Part shown: piece after piece, positions 1-8,324 of the stretch
Layout of the letters: every line of letters begins with the position of its first letter
Numbering within the stretch: position 1 is the stretch's first letter
Source of the DNA: Legionella cincinnatiensis
Lineage (GTDB): Bacteria; Pseudomonadota; Gammaproteobacteria; Legionellales; Legionellaceae
Reading direction: 5' to 3'
NCBI RefSeq assembly: GCF_900452415.1
Contig: NZ_UGNX01000001.1
Coordinates: forward strand, 3,720,001-3,784,000
DNA: 64,000 nucleotides
The notes under the pieces: model-generated
The model's database searches: none
What the model was told of the DNA's origin: nothing
Seen by the model: the letters and a program-made list of their open reading frames with translations, nothing else
Translations under genes and position numbers: made by a program

Positions 1-226
1 CATTGCCAGTCAAGGATGCAATTTCATAAGTTTCCGGAAACAATTTCTTGGTATGTTGGTTGGTATCACGATGATAAAAGCCCATAGTGACATTGGATAA
101 AGCACCAATACCGCTGATACTTGCAGATTTTAAATGAACATGAGTTGCATAATTTATGATACTTTTAAATAAGTTATCCCCTTCTTTTAGACTTAAAATA
201 TACGGAGAATATTCGTATTGATGCAT
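1..226 (-). CDS. PPC/DUF296-domain protein, 3' part cut by window edge
   Basis: The start is on the minus strand at 226, with AGGAG eight bases upstream; the frame runs off the left edge, so only about 75 N-terminal residues are visible. The sequence opens MHQYEYSPYILSLKEGDN and continues with a run around SGIGALSNVTMGFYH. This matches the plant-and-prokaryote-conserved (PPC, DUF296) fold, a small trimeric domain often annotated as DNA-binding. In the family, the segment 'I.GIGA...' follows the first strands, as it does here. No partner gene is visible on this side. The function is unknown beyond the domain. Confidence 0.7.
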   Translation of the reverse strand, partial: MHQYEYSPYILSLKEGDNLFKSIINYATHVHLKSASISGIGALSNVTMGFYHRDTNQHTKKLFPETYEIASLTGN

Positions 227-438
227 GATAATGGCTCCTATTGTGAAAACAATAAAAGCCATCACCAAAAATCTTTTAAAGACAGGGTTGGCCAGGATGA
301 CTTAAAGAGTACCAACCCCTAACGATTTCCTTAATGTAAATTAAATCAACTTGAATTCTATATGTCAAGAAAACAAAACCATGTTGTTTTCTTATCTCCA
401 AACTCATATGCGCTATACTCAATAAAGAAGGTACTGCT

Positions 439-1530
439 ATGAATTTGAAAAGACAGGGTGTTTTTTTATCTTTATTGATAACGTTAGCCTATCCAATCTT
501 TGGAAAAGATGCCTCGCAGCCTGTGGTGAGTCATTCCCAGTTGCTAGGAGCAAAAGAGCTTGTGGATAGCGGTTGGCTTCCTGATATTATTGGCTTGCCC
601 AATGAAGAGCAGGTTGAAAACCTAACTAGGCATGTTGCTAATGTGATGGCAGAAGAGCAAGATAAAAAGTGTAATGCAATAGACTACAATCTCAGGATGG
701 TTGTTTTTCAAAACTTTGTAATTTATCAACATATGGCGAATGCGCAACATCATTATTTTAAAGAAAAAATGATACTCAAATATGCTCATGTTCTTGCCAT
801 GATTCTAAAAGAAAGCAGCGGTGATCCAACGAACGTCACAGACATGAGTGGCCATTCAATATCTACAAGTAAACCGAATACAAACTTGCAACGTTGGCGA
901 AATTTATTAAAGCTAACCATGCAAAATGGAATTAAATTTAATTACCAAACTAACTTTGGACTCACTCAACTCTCAGCAGATCGCTTGTTTGTTGCTTTTA
1001 AATTAGCCTATGGGGGACATAACAAAGATTTTCTAGAAGGGAAATATGGTGAGGTAACCCCTGAAAGAGTAGTTTTAAATTCCAGTATTGCTATTCGCAG
1101 ATTGATTTGGCTTTACCAGGATTTTGCTCAAGGACGATTAACCCAAGAAGATGGACGCATTCATCAAGAAGATATTTATAAAACTGAGTTTAATGAAAGA
1201 TACCAAAATGGTTTAAAGATGGCACTTTTGTATTGTGGTACCCGATTTTTGTTTAGTGTTGATAATCAATATATTTGGACCAATGAAACTTCAACCTTTG
1301 AAAGTGCTATGGCTTCTATTGCTTATTGCAAACTGGGGAACTCTCAATCAGGATATGGCAAATATGAAATTGATGAACAATGTTTTGCAAAATGGGTGAC
1401 TTTATGTCCGGCTTTAAACATAAATATAGCACTCCTTACACCGCTTAGTTATTTTCAAACCAGAGGAAACAAACCCGTCTGTATAGATACTTTTAAGCGT
1501 CTGCTAAATAAAGAGCCCAAAAATCAGTGA
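439..1530 (+). CDS. Exported protein with a possible lysozyme-like motif
   Basis: This 363-residue protein starts with a Lys/Arg pair and a hydrophobic stretch (residues 4-22), a plausible Sec signal peptide, so it is probably periplasmic or secreted. I do not recognise it as a named family. Residues 119-130 read LAMILKESSGDP, and residues 172-179 read NFGLTQLS. This arrangement, a Glu-Ser-x-Gly after a helix followed some 45 residues later by a G-L-x-Q-L segment, resembles the catalytic region of SLT-type lytic transglycosylases. If so, Glu125 would be the catalytic acid. Four or more cysteines in the C-terminal third suggest disulfides in an exported protein. It appears monocistronic and convergent with the next gene. 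Confidence 0.6.
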   Translation: MNLKRQGVFLSLLITLAYPIFGKDASQPVVSHSQLLGAKELVDSGWLPDIIGLPNEEQVENLTRHVANVMAEEQDKKCNAIDYNLRMVVFQNFVIYQHMANAQHHYFKEKMILKYAHVLAMILKESSGDPTNVTDMSGHSISTSKPNTNLQRWRNLLKLTMQNGIKFNYQTNFGLTQLSADRLFVAFKLAYGGHNKDFLEGKYGEVTPERVVLNSSIAIRRLIWLYQDFAQGRLTQEDGRIHQEDIYKTEFNERYQNGLKMALLYCGTRFLFSVDNQYIWTNETSTFESAMASIAYCKLGNSQSGYGKYEIDEQCFAKWVTLCPALNINIALLTPLSYFQTRGNKPVCIDTFKRLLNKEPKNQ

Positions 1531-1649
1531 ATTTTCAGCACAGGGACAACAATCGATTTTTCATCACGGCTGTCCTATGAAAAGGTATATAATACTAACA
1601 GATAATGGAAGTGTACTTTCCTGCTCAAAGCAAGAAAGCACAGTGTATA

Positions 1650-3704
1650 TTAATTTCTATATCTTAATGGATTCACAATTCCTTCTAACGGTGGAGTATT
1701 GTTGCGATTGGTTGTGTTGAAAAAATCGCCCCCACTAACAACCCTATTATTATTCGATGTTCGACTATGATTATGAACAAGATTATTAATAAATGCAGTA
1801 ACATTTAAATTACTAGCAATTTTAATGCGACAAAAATTATTATACGTATAGGCCTGGAGAACGTTAATACCTTTCCCCTTCAATTCCATCATAATAAAAT
1901 TTGCTTGGTCATCTTTAGGACAAGAGATTTCTGTGCAAGAGACATTGTCGCTAGTACGTCTTTTTTCATGTACTCGAACACCACTTAAATCAATACCCTG
2001 TGTTGCAATTACCTCTGTTGGGAGGACCGGTGAAATCACAGCTGGTTTTGGGCTGTTACTTGGAGCTACATTTATATAATAGTTAGGATATGCATCCCGC
2101 CCAGTGACATAGCCATATGGAGGATAATTATTCAGAGATACTGCCGCTTGTGAGGAGTAAGCAGTGGGATTTTGATTGTTATTTGGAGCTACATTCACAT
2201 AGTGACGAGAGTCATCGCGCCCAGTGGCGTATCCAGATGGCATCGAAGGATTCGCAAAAGGCGAAGTAACAGCAGGCTGGGAATTGTTATTTGGCGTCAC
2301 ATTCACATAGTGGCGAGAGTCATCGCGCCCAGTGGCGTATCCAGATGGCATCGAAGGATTCGCAAAAGGCGAAGTAACAGCAGGCTGAGGATTGTTATTT
2401 GGCGCCACATTCACATAGTGGCGAGAGTCATCGCGCCCAGTCGCATATCCATAAGATGGCATCGAAGGATTAGCAAAAGGTGAAGTAACAGCAGGCTGAG
2501 GATTGTTATTTGGCGCCACATTCACATAGTGGCGAGAGTCATCGCGCCCAGTCGCATATCCATAAGATGGCATCGAAGGATTAGCAAAAGGTGAAGTAAC
2601 AGCAGGCTGAGGATTGTTATTTGGCGCCACATTCACATAGTGGCGAGAGTCATCGCGCCCAGTCGCATATCCATAAGATGGCATCGAAGGATTCGCAAAA
2701 GGCGAAGTAACAGCAGGCTGGGAATTGTTATTTGGAGCCACATTCACATAGTGGCGAGAGTCATCGCGCCCAGTCGCATATCCATAAGATGGCATCGAAG
2801 GATTCGCAAAAGGCGAAGTAACAGCAGGCTGGGAATTGTTATTTGGAGTCAGATTAACATAGTGGCGAGAGTCATCGCGTCCAGTCGCGTATCCATACGC
2901 AGAATTATTATTCAGAGATAATAGCGGTGGATGGGAAACGACTGGATTTCTGGTCGGCATAGTCATCAAATTCGGATTAACTATCGCAACAGATTGCCTC
3001 GAAGGATCAGCACCAGCAGATACTTGAGGTGCTTTGTTGTGCTGAGCAACGTTTCCCAAAGCCTGTCCTGCACAAAGATGTTGCTCTTGAAGAGAAAGGG
3101 TACTGTTATTTCCTTGAACCCAAAAAGAGTTCACTTTTGGTAATTCTTTCGCATGCGTGTAGTTTTTCTGAGTGTCATCATAAAAGTTAATCATACAATT
3201 ATTGGTATCAATTTGACCTTTGTTATTCAGTACTTGGGTTAAAAAATTAATTTGGTTATTTTTACCTGCCAATTGGCTTATCTTTGTTGGGAAGGCAGCT
3301 CCTAAATCGGGAAGATAAGAAATTAAGAAAGGTCTTTCTATGCCAGCGACCGTATATACGTTAATGGCCGTGGTTGGCTGAGCTGAATATAATGTTTCCT
3401 GAAAAACAAGCTCCTTACCCAAAATACGAGAAATATAGCCGGCAATGTAGGCAGGGTTATTATGATAGGTCGCAATCGCAGTTAACTCATCATCATTATG
3501 CTTTAACACAGCCTCAACACCCATTTTTACATTTTGGAGCGCATGATTTTTTCCAAGCTGATAAATGTCAGTCGCTGCTTGATTTTGATGATTTTCTAAG
3601 CAATGGTCACTGAAAGTGTGTTGGATACTGACTGTTTGATCAAAATCTAAAATAGTAATTTTCTTAACCGAGCTAGGTACGTTTCGCTCTTGTTTCGCCT
3701 TCAT
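1650..3704 (-). CDS. HAD-like protein with 37-residue tandem repeats
   Basis: This 684-residue protein has an N-terminal part (residues 15-180) that looks like a divergent HAD-superfamily phosphatase. ILDFDQTVS (residues 18-26) fits the DxDxT nucleophile motif, Lys148 is a candidate motif III lysine, and YDDT (175-178) a candidate acidic motif IV. Residues 270-510 consist of near-identical 37-residue repeats (YGYATGRDDSRHYVN...) rich in Asn, Pro and Ser. A diverged copy follows at 530-559, then a C-terminal domain of about 120 residues with paired cysteines. The start at 3704 has GGAGA eight bases upstream. Repeat-rich proteins of this kind in Legionella are often Dot/Icm effectors, but no secretion signal can be shown here. 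No operon partner is evident. Confidence 0.6.
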   Translation of the reverse strand: MKAKQERNVPSSVKKITILDFDQTVSIQHTFSDHCLENHQNQAATDIYQLGKNHALQNVKMGVEAVLKHNDDELTAIATYHNNPAYIAGYISRILGKELVFQETLYSAQPTTAINVYTVAGIERPFLISYLPDLGAAFPTKISQLAGKNNQINFLTQVLNNKGQIDTNNCMINFYDDTQKNYTHAKELPKVNSFWVQGNNSTLSLQEQHLCAGQALGNVAQHNKAPQVSAGADPSRQSVAIVNPNLMTMPTRNPVVSHPPLLSLNNNSAYGYATGRDDSRHYVNLTPNNNSQPAVTSPFANPSMPSYGYATGRDDSRHYVNVAPNNNSQPAVTSPFANPSMPSYGYATGRDDSRHYVNVAPNNNPQPAVTSPFANPSMPSYGYATGRDDSRHYVNVAPNNNPQPAVTSPFANPSMPSYGYATGRDDSRHYVNVAPNNNPQPAVTSPFANPSMPSGYATGRDDSRHYVNVTPNNNSQPAVTSPFANPSMPSGYATGRDDSRHYVNVAPNNNQNPTAYSSQAAVSLNNYPPYGYVTGRDAYPNYYINVAPSNSPKPAVISPVLPTEVIATQGIDLSGVRVHEKRRTSDNVSCTEISCPKDDQANFIMMELKGKGINVLQAYTYNNFCRIKIASNLNVTAFINNLVHNHSRTSNNNRVVSGGDFFNTTNRNNTPPLEGIVNPLRYRN
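2028..2897 (-). repeat. 111-bp in-frame coding tandem repeat array
   Basis: Seven near-identical units and one diverged unit lie inside the HAD-like gene. The unit is 111 bp (37 codons); one unit lacks a Tyr codon (108 bp). The repeats are very similar at DNA level, and blocks differ by shared changes (NSQP versus NPQP, VAP versus VTP), which points to recent duplication and gene conversion. Copy number probably varies between strains. Confidence 0.92.
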
Positions 3705-3983
3705 AAAATTAATCTCCGAAATCGTATTACAAAATGTTCATTAGCCAATGGGTAAGTAGCAATGATGCATCTTGCCATTTACTTGCCTAACCTGATCAAT
3801 TTTAATACTATTGCAAAAACTGGGGAATACAGTAATTAGGAAAGTAATAATTTCTAAAATGGAAAAAAGATTCAGCTACATCAAGAGGTTTATCGCAATC
3901 CCTATGAGATCGGGAACAATAGTTTAAAATGAATAAATTAAAAGTCTCCACTTAAATGTGCACGCTACAATTTGGGCTCGTTT

Positions 3984-4874
3984 TTAATTATTAGCGATTC
4001 CATCAGCCAATGCTTGTTCATAAAAATAATTCAATAATTGACGTATTTTCTCTTCATAAGCCAGATGTTTTGGATAAATAGCATAAAGAGCTATCTCAGG
4101 TGAGGTTTCCTCGGGTAATACGGGCACTAATAGTCCTGTATCTACTTCTGTACGTACCGAAAAATAAGGTACCCAGATAAGTCCCATTCCGTTTATTGCC
4201 GCTTGTTTTAATAAGTCGGCGCTATTACTTTTAAAATTGCCCGCCACAGAAATAACGTTCTTTTTGAAAATCCATTTATTGTGTAAACCGTATAATGTAT
4301 TAATCAAACAATGATGATGTTCTATGTCCTGTAATGTTTCAGGAATGCCATGCTCTTTTAAATAGTTGGGAGAAGCAAAAATTTTACGCTGAACGGAGAA
4401 CAGTTTAGCACATCCCAGTCTTTGATTATTAATTCTATCGAAGGACATAGCGAGATCGAATTCGGAGGAGTAAACATCTATAGCTTGATAGCCAGTATCG
4501 ATATTTATTTCTAATTTAGGATGAGTTTTCATAAACTGAATACTTAACGAAGTTAAGTAAGGGATCATGGGGGTAACAGTAAAGTATATTCTAAGAGAAC
4601 CTTTTAGTTCTAATTTTTCAGTAGTTCCTATGGCTTTGATTTTTCCTAATTGCTCAAAAAGAATTAATGTTTGTTTATAGAGATAATAACCTTTCTCTGT
4701 TAAAATTAAATTTGTAGTGGAGCGCACCAATAACTTTATTTTTAGCTCCTCTTCTAACCATGTAATTTGTTTACTTATCTTAGATGGAGATATGTGGAGA
4801 TTTCTTGCCGCAGCGGAAAAATTTTTATAATCCACAACAGCAAGAAAGCTTTTTAAACAATGTAACATATTCAT
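3984..4874 (-). CDS. LysR-family transcriptional regulator
   Basis: This is a 296-residue protein of normal LysR length. Residues 1-62 form the winged helix-turn-helix, with the typical run FSAAARNLHISPSKISKQI followed by LEEELKIKLLVRST. The remainder is the periplasmic-binding-like effector domain. It lies 92 bp downstream of the bicupin gene on the same strand and may be cotranscribed with it. The inducer is unknown. Effector-binding residues cannot be assigned from sequence. Confidence 0.9.
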   Translation of the reverse strand: MNMLHCLKSFLAVVDYKNFSAAARNLHISPSKISKQITWLEEELKIKLLVRSTTNLILTEKGYYLYKQTLILFEQLGKIKAIGTTEKLELKGSLRIYFTVTPMIPYLTSLSIQFMKTHPKLEINIDTGYQAIDVYSSEFDLAMSFDRINNQRLGCAKLFSVQRKIFASPNYLKEHGIPETLQDIEHHHCLINTLYGLHNKWIFKKNVISVAGNFKSNSADLLKQAAINGMGLIWVPYFSVRTEVDTGLLVPVLPEETSPEIALYAIYPKHLAYEEKIRQLLNYFYEQALADGIANN

Positions 4875-4966
4875 AATTTAAAGATTGATTGAAAACATAA
4901 TAATTAACATTTTGTAATCTCACCTCTGATTATCCTATTTACTCTGAGGACCTAAACCCTTTTTTA

Positions 4967-5998
4967 TCAATCTAATGGTTCAATATTGGTAAATCGTACG
5001 GAAGGAGGATCTGAAATCAGCTGATTGTTAATATACCCGCCTTTCAAATACAAATCACCTTGAGGTGGCGATGCAAATCCTCCCCAGAGGGTATCTCTGT
5101 CCTGGACCAAATCACCACCAACTTTAGTTTTTATATTTAAAGGTCCGCCATGATGAACACCACAAGGTGCCAGCAGACATTCGTGAATCCCCATTTCAAA
5201 CCAGTGGCCATCCAGATGTCCTCGGGCAGAGCCAGCCCAGACAGGAACACATTCATCCGAAATGGGATGCGTATGTGCAGCAAAACAGTCGCCAGGAGCA
5301 CAGCGAGTTAAATGGAAACCACATTGACGAACTCCATGGCCTGGCCACAAAATAAATCGCATGGGGCTTCCATTAGCATCAAATTCAGCTCCTCTGAATA
5401 CATTGAATAAAGCACCATGACGACGAATATCCGGTGACTTTAAATTCCAAGCGCGTATCTCTGAGTGAGTTTCCCTGTAACGAAGGTAGTTAACAGGGGA
5501 AATGTTTCCATGGCTTATTGTTTTTTTTGCCGCCTCTGCTGCATCAAAATCGATAGAACCCATTCCCCGAATATAAAAACCTGCCTCTTCATATAAGCTT
5601 ACTAAAGGAGGAGTAATAGAGTTAACCAAAATAAAATCTTCCTTATTACTGGTAGGATTACGCAAAGCATGGGTAACATTTTCTGGAAAATATGCCATAT
5701 CACCAGGTTCAATGCTTACCCATTTTCCCCGAAGATATACCTCACCTTTACCTTGAACACATAAGAAGGCTTCCTCGGAAATCGGATAATTATACATTGG
5801 GGATTCCATACCAGGAGAAAGTGTTGATACATGTATGCTTTCTGTTTGGAAGCCATTGCCAGGCCATGCAATCAATCTTGTTGGAATATGATGCAGTATT
5901 ATTTCAATTCCTTCATTTAGATTACCTATCGCACCCGTATGACGAATTTCATCATAACTACGATTTTTAGCTAAATAATCTTCCTTTGTTTTTGTCAT
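4967..5998 (-). CDS. Bicupin protein (possible ring-cleaving dioxygenase type)
   Basis: This 343-residue protein has two cupin domains (about residues 55-120 and 225-295). The second keeps a full metal site: His242, His244 and Glu249 (HTHPISDE), plus His282/His283 after a turn. The first is degenerate; its HxH is replaced by YNYPISEE, although a distal His110 remains. The length and two-domain layout resemble gentisate 1,2-dioxygenases and related bicupins, but the substrate cannot be read from the sequence. It is followed on the same strand by a LysR gene, so a regulated catabolic or detoxifying role is a reasonable guess. Confidence 0.7.
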   Translation of the reverse strand: MTKTKEDYLAKNRSYDEIRHTGAIGNLNEGIEIILHHIPTRLIAWPGNGFQTESIHVSTLSPGMESPMYNYPISEEAFLCVQGKGEVYLRGKWVSIEPGDMAYFPENVTHALRNPTSNKEDFILVNSITPPLVSLYEEAGFYIRGMGSIDFDAAEAAKKTISHGNISPVNYLRYRETHSEIRAWNLKSPDIRRHGALFNVFRGAEFDANGSPMRFILWPGHGVRQCGFHLTRCAPGDCFAAHTHPISDECVPVWAGSARGHLDGHWFEMGIHECLLAPCGVHHGGPLNIKTKVGGDLVQDRDTLWGGFASPPQGDLYLKGGYINNQLISDPPSVRFTNIEPLD

Positions 5999-6172
5999 GT
6001 TATTAGCACTATGAAAATGAAGTTTTATTCAAGTATAGACGAGTTTCTGAGCAAACACTCTATAAGTATTGTCCAGCAGAATACCAAAATGAAGCTTTTT
6101 ATGAGACTGCTTTGCGGGTAAGTGCGGTGCTCCGAATGAGGCATAAAAACCTATTATTCCTGCCGTGCTTTA

Positions 6173-7387
6173 TTATTTGGGCTTTAAATTATTATCTTCA
6201 TCCCGGTTAAGATAAGTATCTTGTCGGTCATCCTCATTTATTCGCTCATAATGAGGTTTCCAAAATGAATCAAAGTTAAATGAAACTTGCTTTTCATGTT
6301 TGCGTTTTGCTGAAGGATTCGCATTTTCTTTTTCTTCAGATAATTTTACACGCTCCAGTTTATATAACGAAGGATTATAAGGGTTATTTTGTAAATGTTG
6401 GTTTAATTCTCTTTGTTTTTCTAACAGAGATTTATTTAACTTGTCTTTCTTTCCAATATATGCTGAGGATCCCTTGGTATGGTTCACAGCAAGACTCATA
6501 TTAAGTGCATAGGTGGCTACATCTAGATTAACCGTATTTGAATCATAACGCACAATAGGTATATCTTCCTCTTTCACTATTGGAGTATGACCAACATAGC
6601 ATGGGATAGATTCTTTATGTCTTTTTTTAGTTCTAATTTTCAATTCCAATTTGGGCGCATCTTGACGCGCCCAGGTAGCATAGTATTTTTCTCTATCTGT
6701 TAATATCATGTTATTCTTAGCAATTCGCTTATAAAGTTCTACATCCTCAAAGGGCATATCTGCATGCACAATATTAAATGGCTTTTTCCCTTTAACATGA
6801 ATAACGTAAGGTAAATGTTCCATAAATTTTTTAATGGATTTTATTTCACTGGACTCTTGATATTGAATTGTTCCCGATTGACATTGAATACTCTTATTCT
6901 CCAATTCTCTTAGAAATAATTTAATCAGCCACCCCCCACCATTAATAATGGTAGTGCCTAAAGCTTTATATTCACGTTCATAGGCAGACGAATCATCCAA
7001 ACTTTTCAATAATAGAGTCAGTTTACGTAAAGATTTTTCACCGGATTTTATATAATTTCTTAATGGATGAGTATCATTAGAAATAAAGCTACTCTTTTCT
7101 TGAGTTAATCGTTCTAAGGCATTTATCGCTGCCAAACATATATCCTCGTGATTACCGCGAATAGAAAATACTTGTTCTTTATGTCTCAATATTTGTTTAA
7201 TTACTTCTCGACTGTTATGGCCTCTATCTGTTAAATCGCCAACAATAAACAAGCGATCTGTTTTTGAAAGAGACTCTAAATTTTGTTTGAAACAGTGCGC
7301 ATTTCCATGGACATCACCAATAATAATATCTGACCCAACCGTATTTTCTTCTTTTAAAGAAATATCTTGGGGTATTTTTTCTTTCAT
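6173..7387 (-). CDS. PPP-type metallophosphoesterase
   Basis: This is a calcineurin-like phosphoesterase of about 404 residues. All three signature blocks of PPP serine/threonine phosphatases are near the N-terminus: GDVHG (24-28), GDLTDRG (50-56) and GNHE (78-81). Later histidines at HADMPFED and YVGHTPI fit the remaining metal and active-site ligands. The C-terminal 100 residues are charged and have no recognised domain. I chose the ATG at 7387. The frame extends to a TTG at 7417 and contains an ATG at 7399, and none of these has a convincing ribosome binding site. It could be a bis(5'-nucleosyl)-tetraphosphatase-like enzyme, a protein phosphatase or an effector. It stands alone. Confidence 0.75.
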   Translation of the reverse strand: MKEKIPQDISLKEENTVGSDIIIGDVHGNAHCFKQNLESLSKTDRLFIVGDLTDRGHNSREVIKQILRHKEQVFSIRGNHEDICLAAINALERLTQEKSSFISNDTHPLRNYIKSGEKSLRKLTLLLKSLDDSSAYEREYKALGTTIINGGGWLIKLFLRELENKSIQCQSGTIQYQESSEIKSIKKFMEHLPYVIHVKGKKPFNIVHADMPFEDVELYKRIAKNNMILTDREKYYATWARQDAPKLELKIRTKKRHKESIPCYVGHTPIVKEEDIPIVRYDSNTVNLDVATYALNMSLAVNHTKGSSAYIGKKDKLNKSLLEKQRELNQHLQNNPYNPSLYKLERVKLSEEKENANPSAKRKHEKQVSFNFDSFWKPHYERINEDDRQDTYLNRDEDNNLKPK

Positions 7388-7691
7388 AATGACACACATT
7401 AACCATATAAAAAACAAATTGGTTAATATTTATTATATCAGACATTCTCTTCTAGTACAAAAAGAGGGCATAGGAGTCGAATTACCTCATCACTGATGTT
7501 ATCGAGCTGCATGGAGGCAAGTAGGTTGGATCAAGACCTAACAAATTTACGCTTCATATATTCCTTGATCAAAATCATGTTCCTAAAATTATTGCTTATT
7601 CCTAGATAACCTGGTTAATTGTTTACAATTTATCAATACCACACTTTTACAATCCGAGCATATCTATAGAGGACAATCAATGCGATGAATA

Positions 7692-8229
7692 ATGCATCAA
7701 TGGATTTTGTTGTTTTTTGCCTGCTTTTTGCAAGGTACAATTCATGCAATACCATTAGCTAATAATGAGGCCGCGATGGATTTATCAACATTAAGAGAAT
7801 TGATTGAATGTGTGCCAGTCATAAACATGCATTTATGTAAATTAGATACCCACAACACTACTGAAAGAAATTACTCCTATCCTAAATGAGCGCGGCGCTG
7901 ATTACACGCTTTATTCTCTGAGAAATGCTCAGTCTATCCATTTACTCAATATTCATGGTGATTACAATCAGTCTGCGTCTTTAGCTCAATACATGTCCGA
8001 GCAAGCACAAAAAACAGATACGCTATTAATGGGTGATACCAATATTGCATTAGCTAAGAAAGACGCACTAAAGATCATTTCTCAAATCAAGGGATTTTGT
8101 GCCACTCCCTCAACCAATCATCTAAATACCAAAGACAATCACTTAACGCTAGACTGTGTCATCAATGCAGTTTCAAGTAAATTCATAACTCAAAAAAATC
8201 TCATTAATTACGCGGATGGTTTGTATTAA
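7692..8229 (+). pseudogene. Frameshifted exported nuclease/phosphatase-like gene
   Basis: Two open frames belong together. The first (from 7692) encodes a signal-peptide-like start, MHQWILLFFACFLQGTIHA, and stops at 7889. The +1 frame is open from about 7850 to 8229 and carries LLKEITPILNERGADYT followed by a GDTNI segment, without an obvious start. A single-base indel around 7840-7890 would fuse them into one protein of about 179 residues. INMHL before the break and GDTNI after it resemble the active-site strands of endonuclease/exonuclease/phosphatase family proteins. The N-terminal catalytic part seems missing, so the gene is both truncated and shifted. The family assignment is tentative. 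Confidence 0.6.
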
Positions 8230-8324
8230 AATTGCCTCTAAATCATATGAGTCAGCATGAAAAGAGATTCGTTTAAAGAGCACCAAAGTCAGAAGCATCA
8301 CTCAATACTATGATTCCAAGCTTA

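Noticed and set aside
2172..2921. Plus-strand open frames across the HAD-like gene's repeats
   Set aside because: They are antisense shadows of the 111-bp repeat and carry Arg/His/Ile-rich nonsense repeats without ribosome sites.
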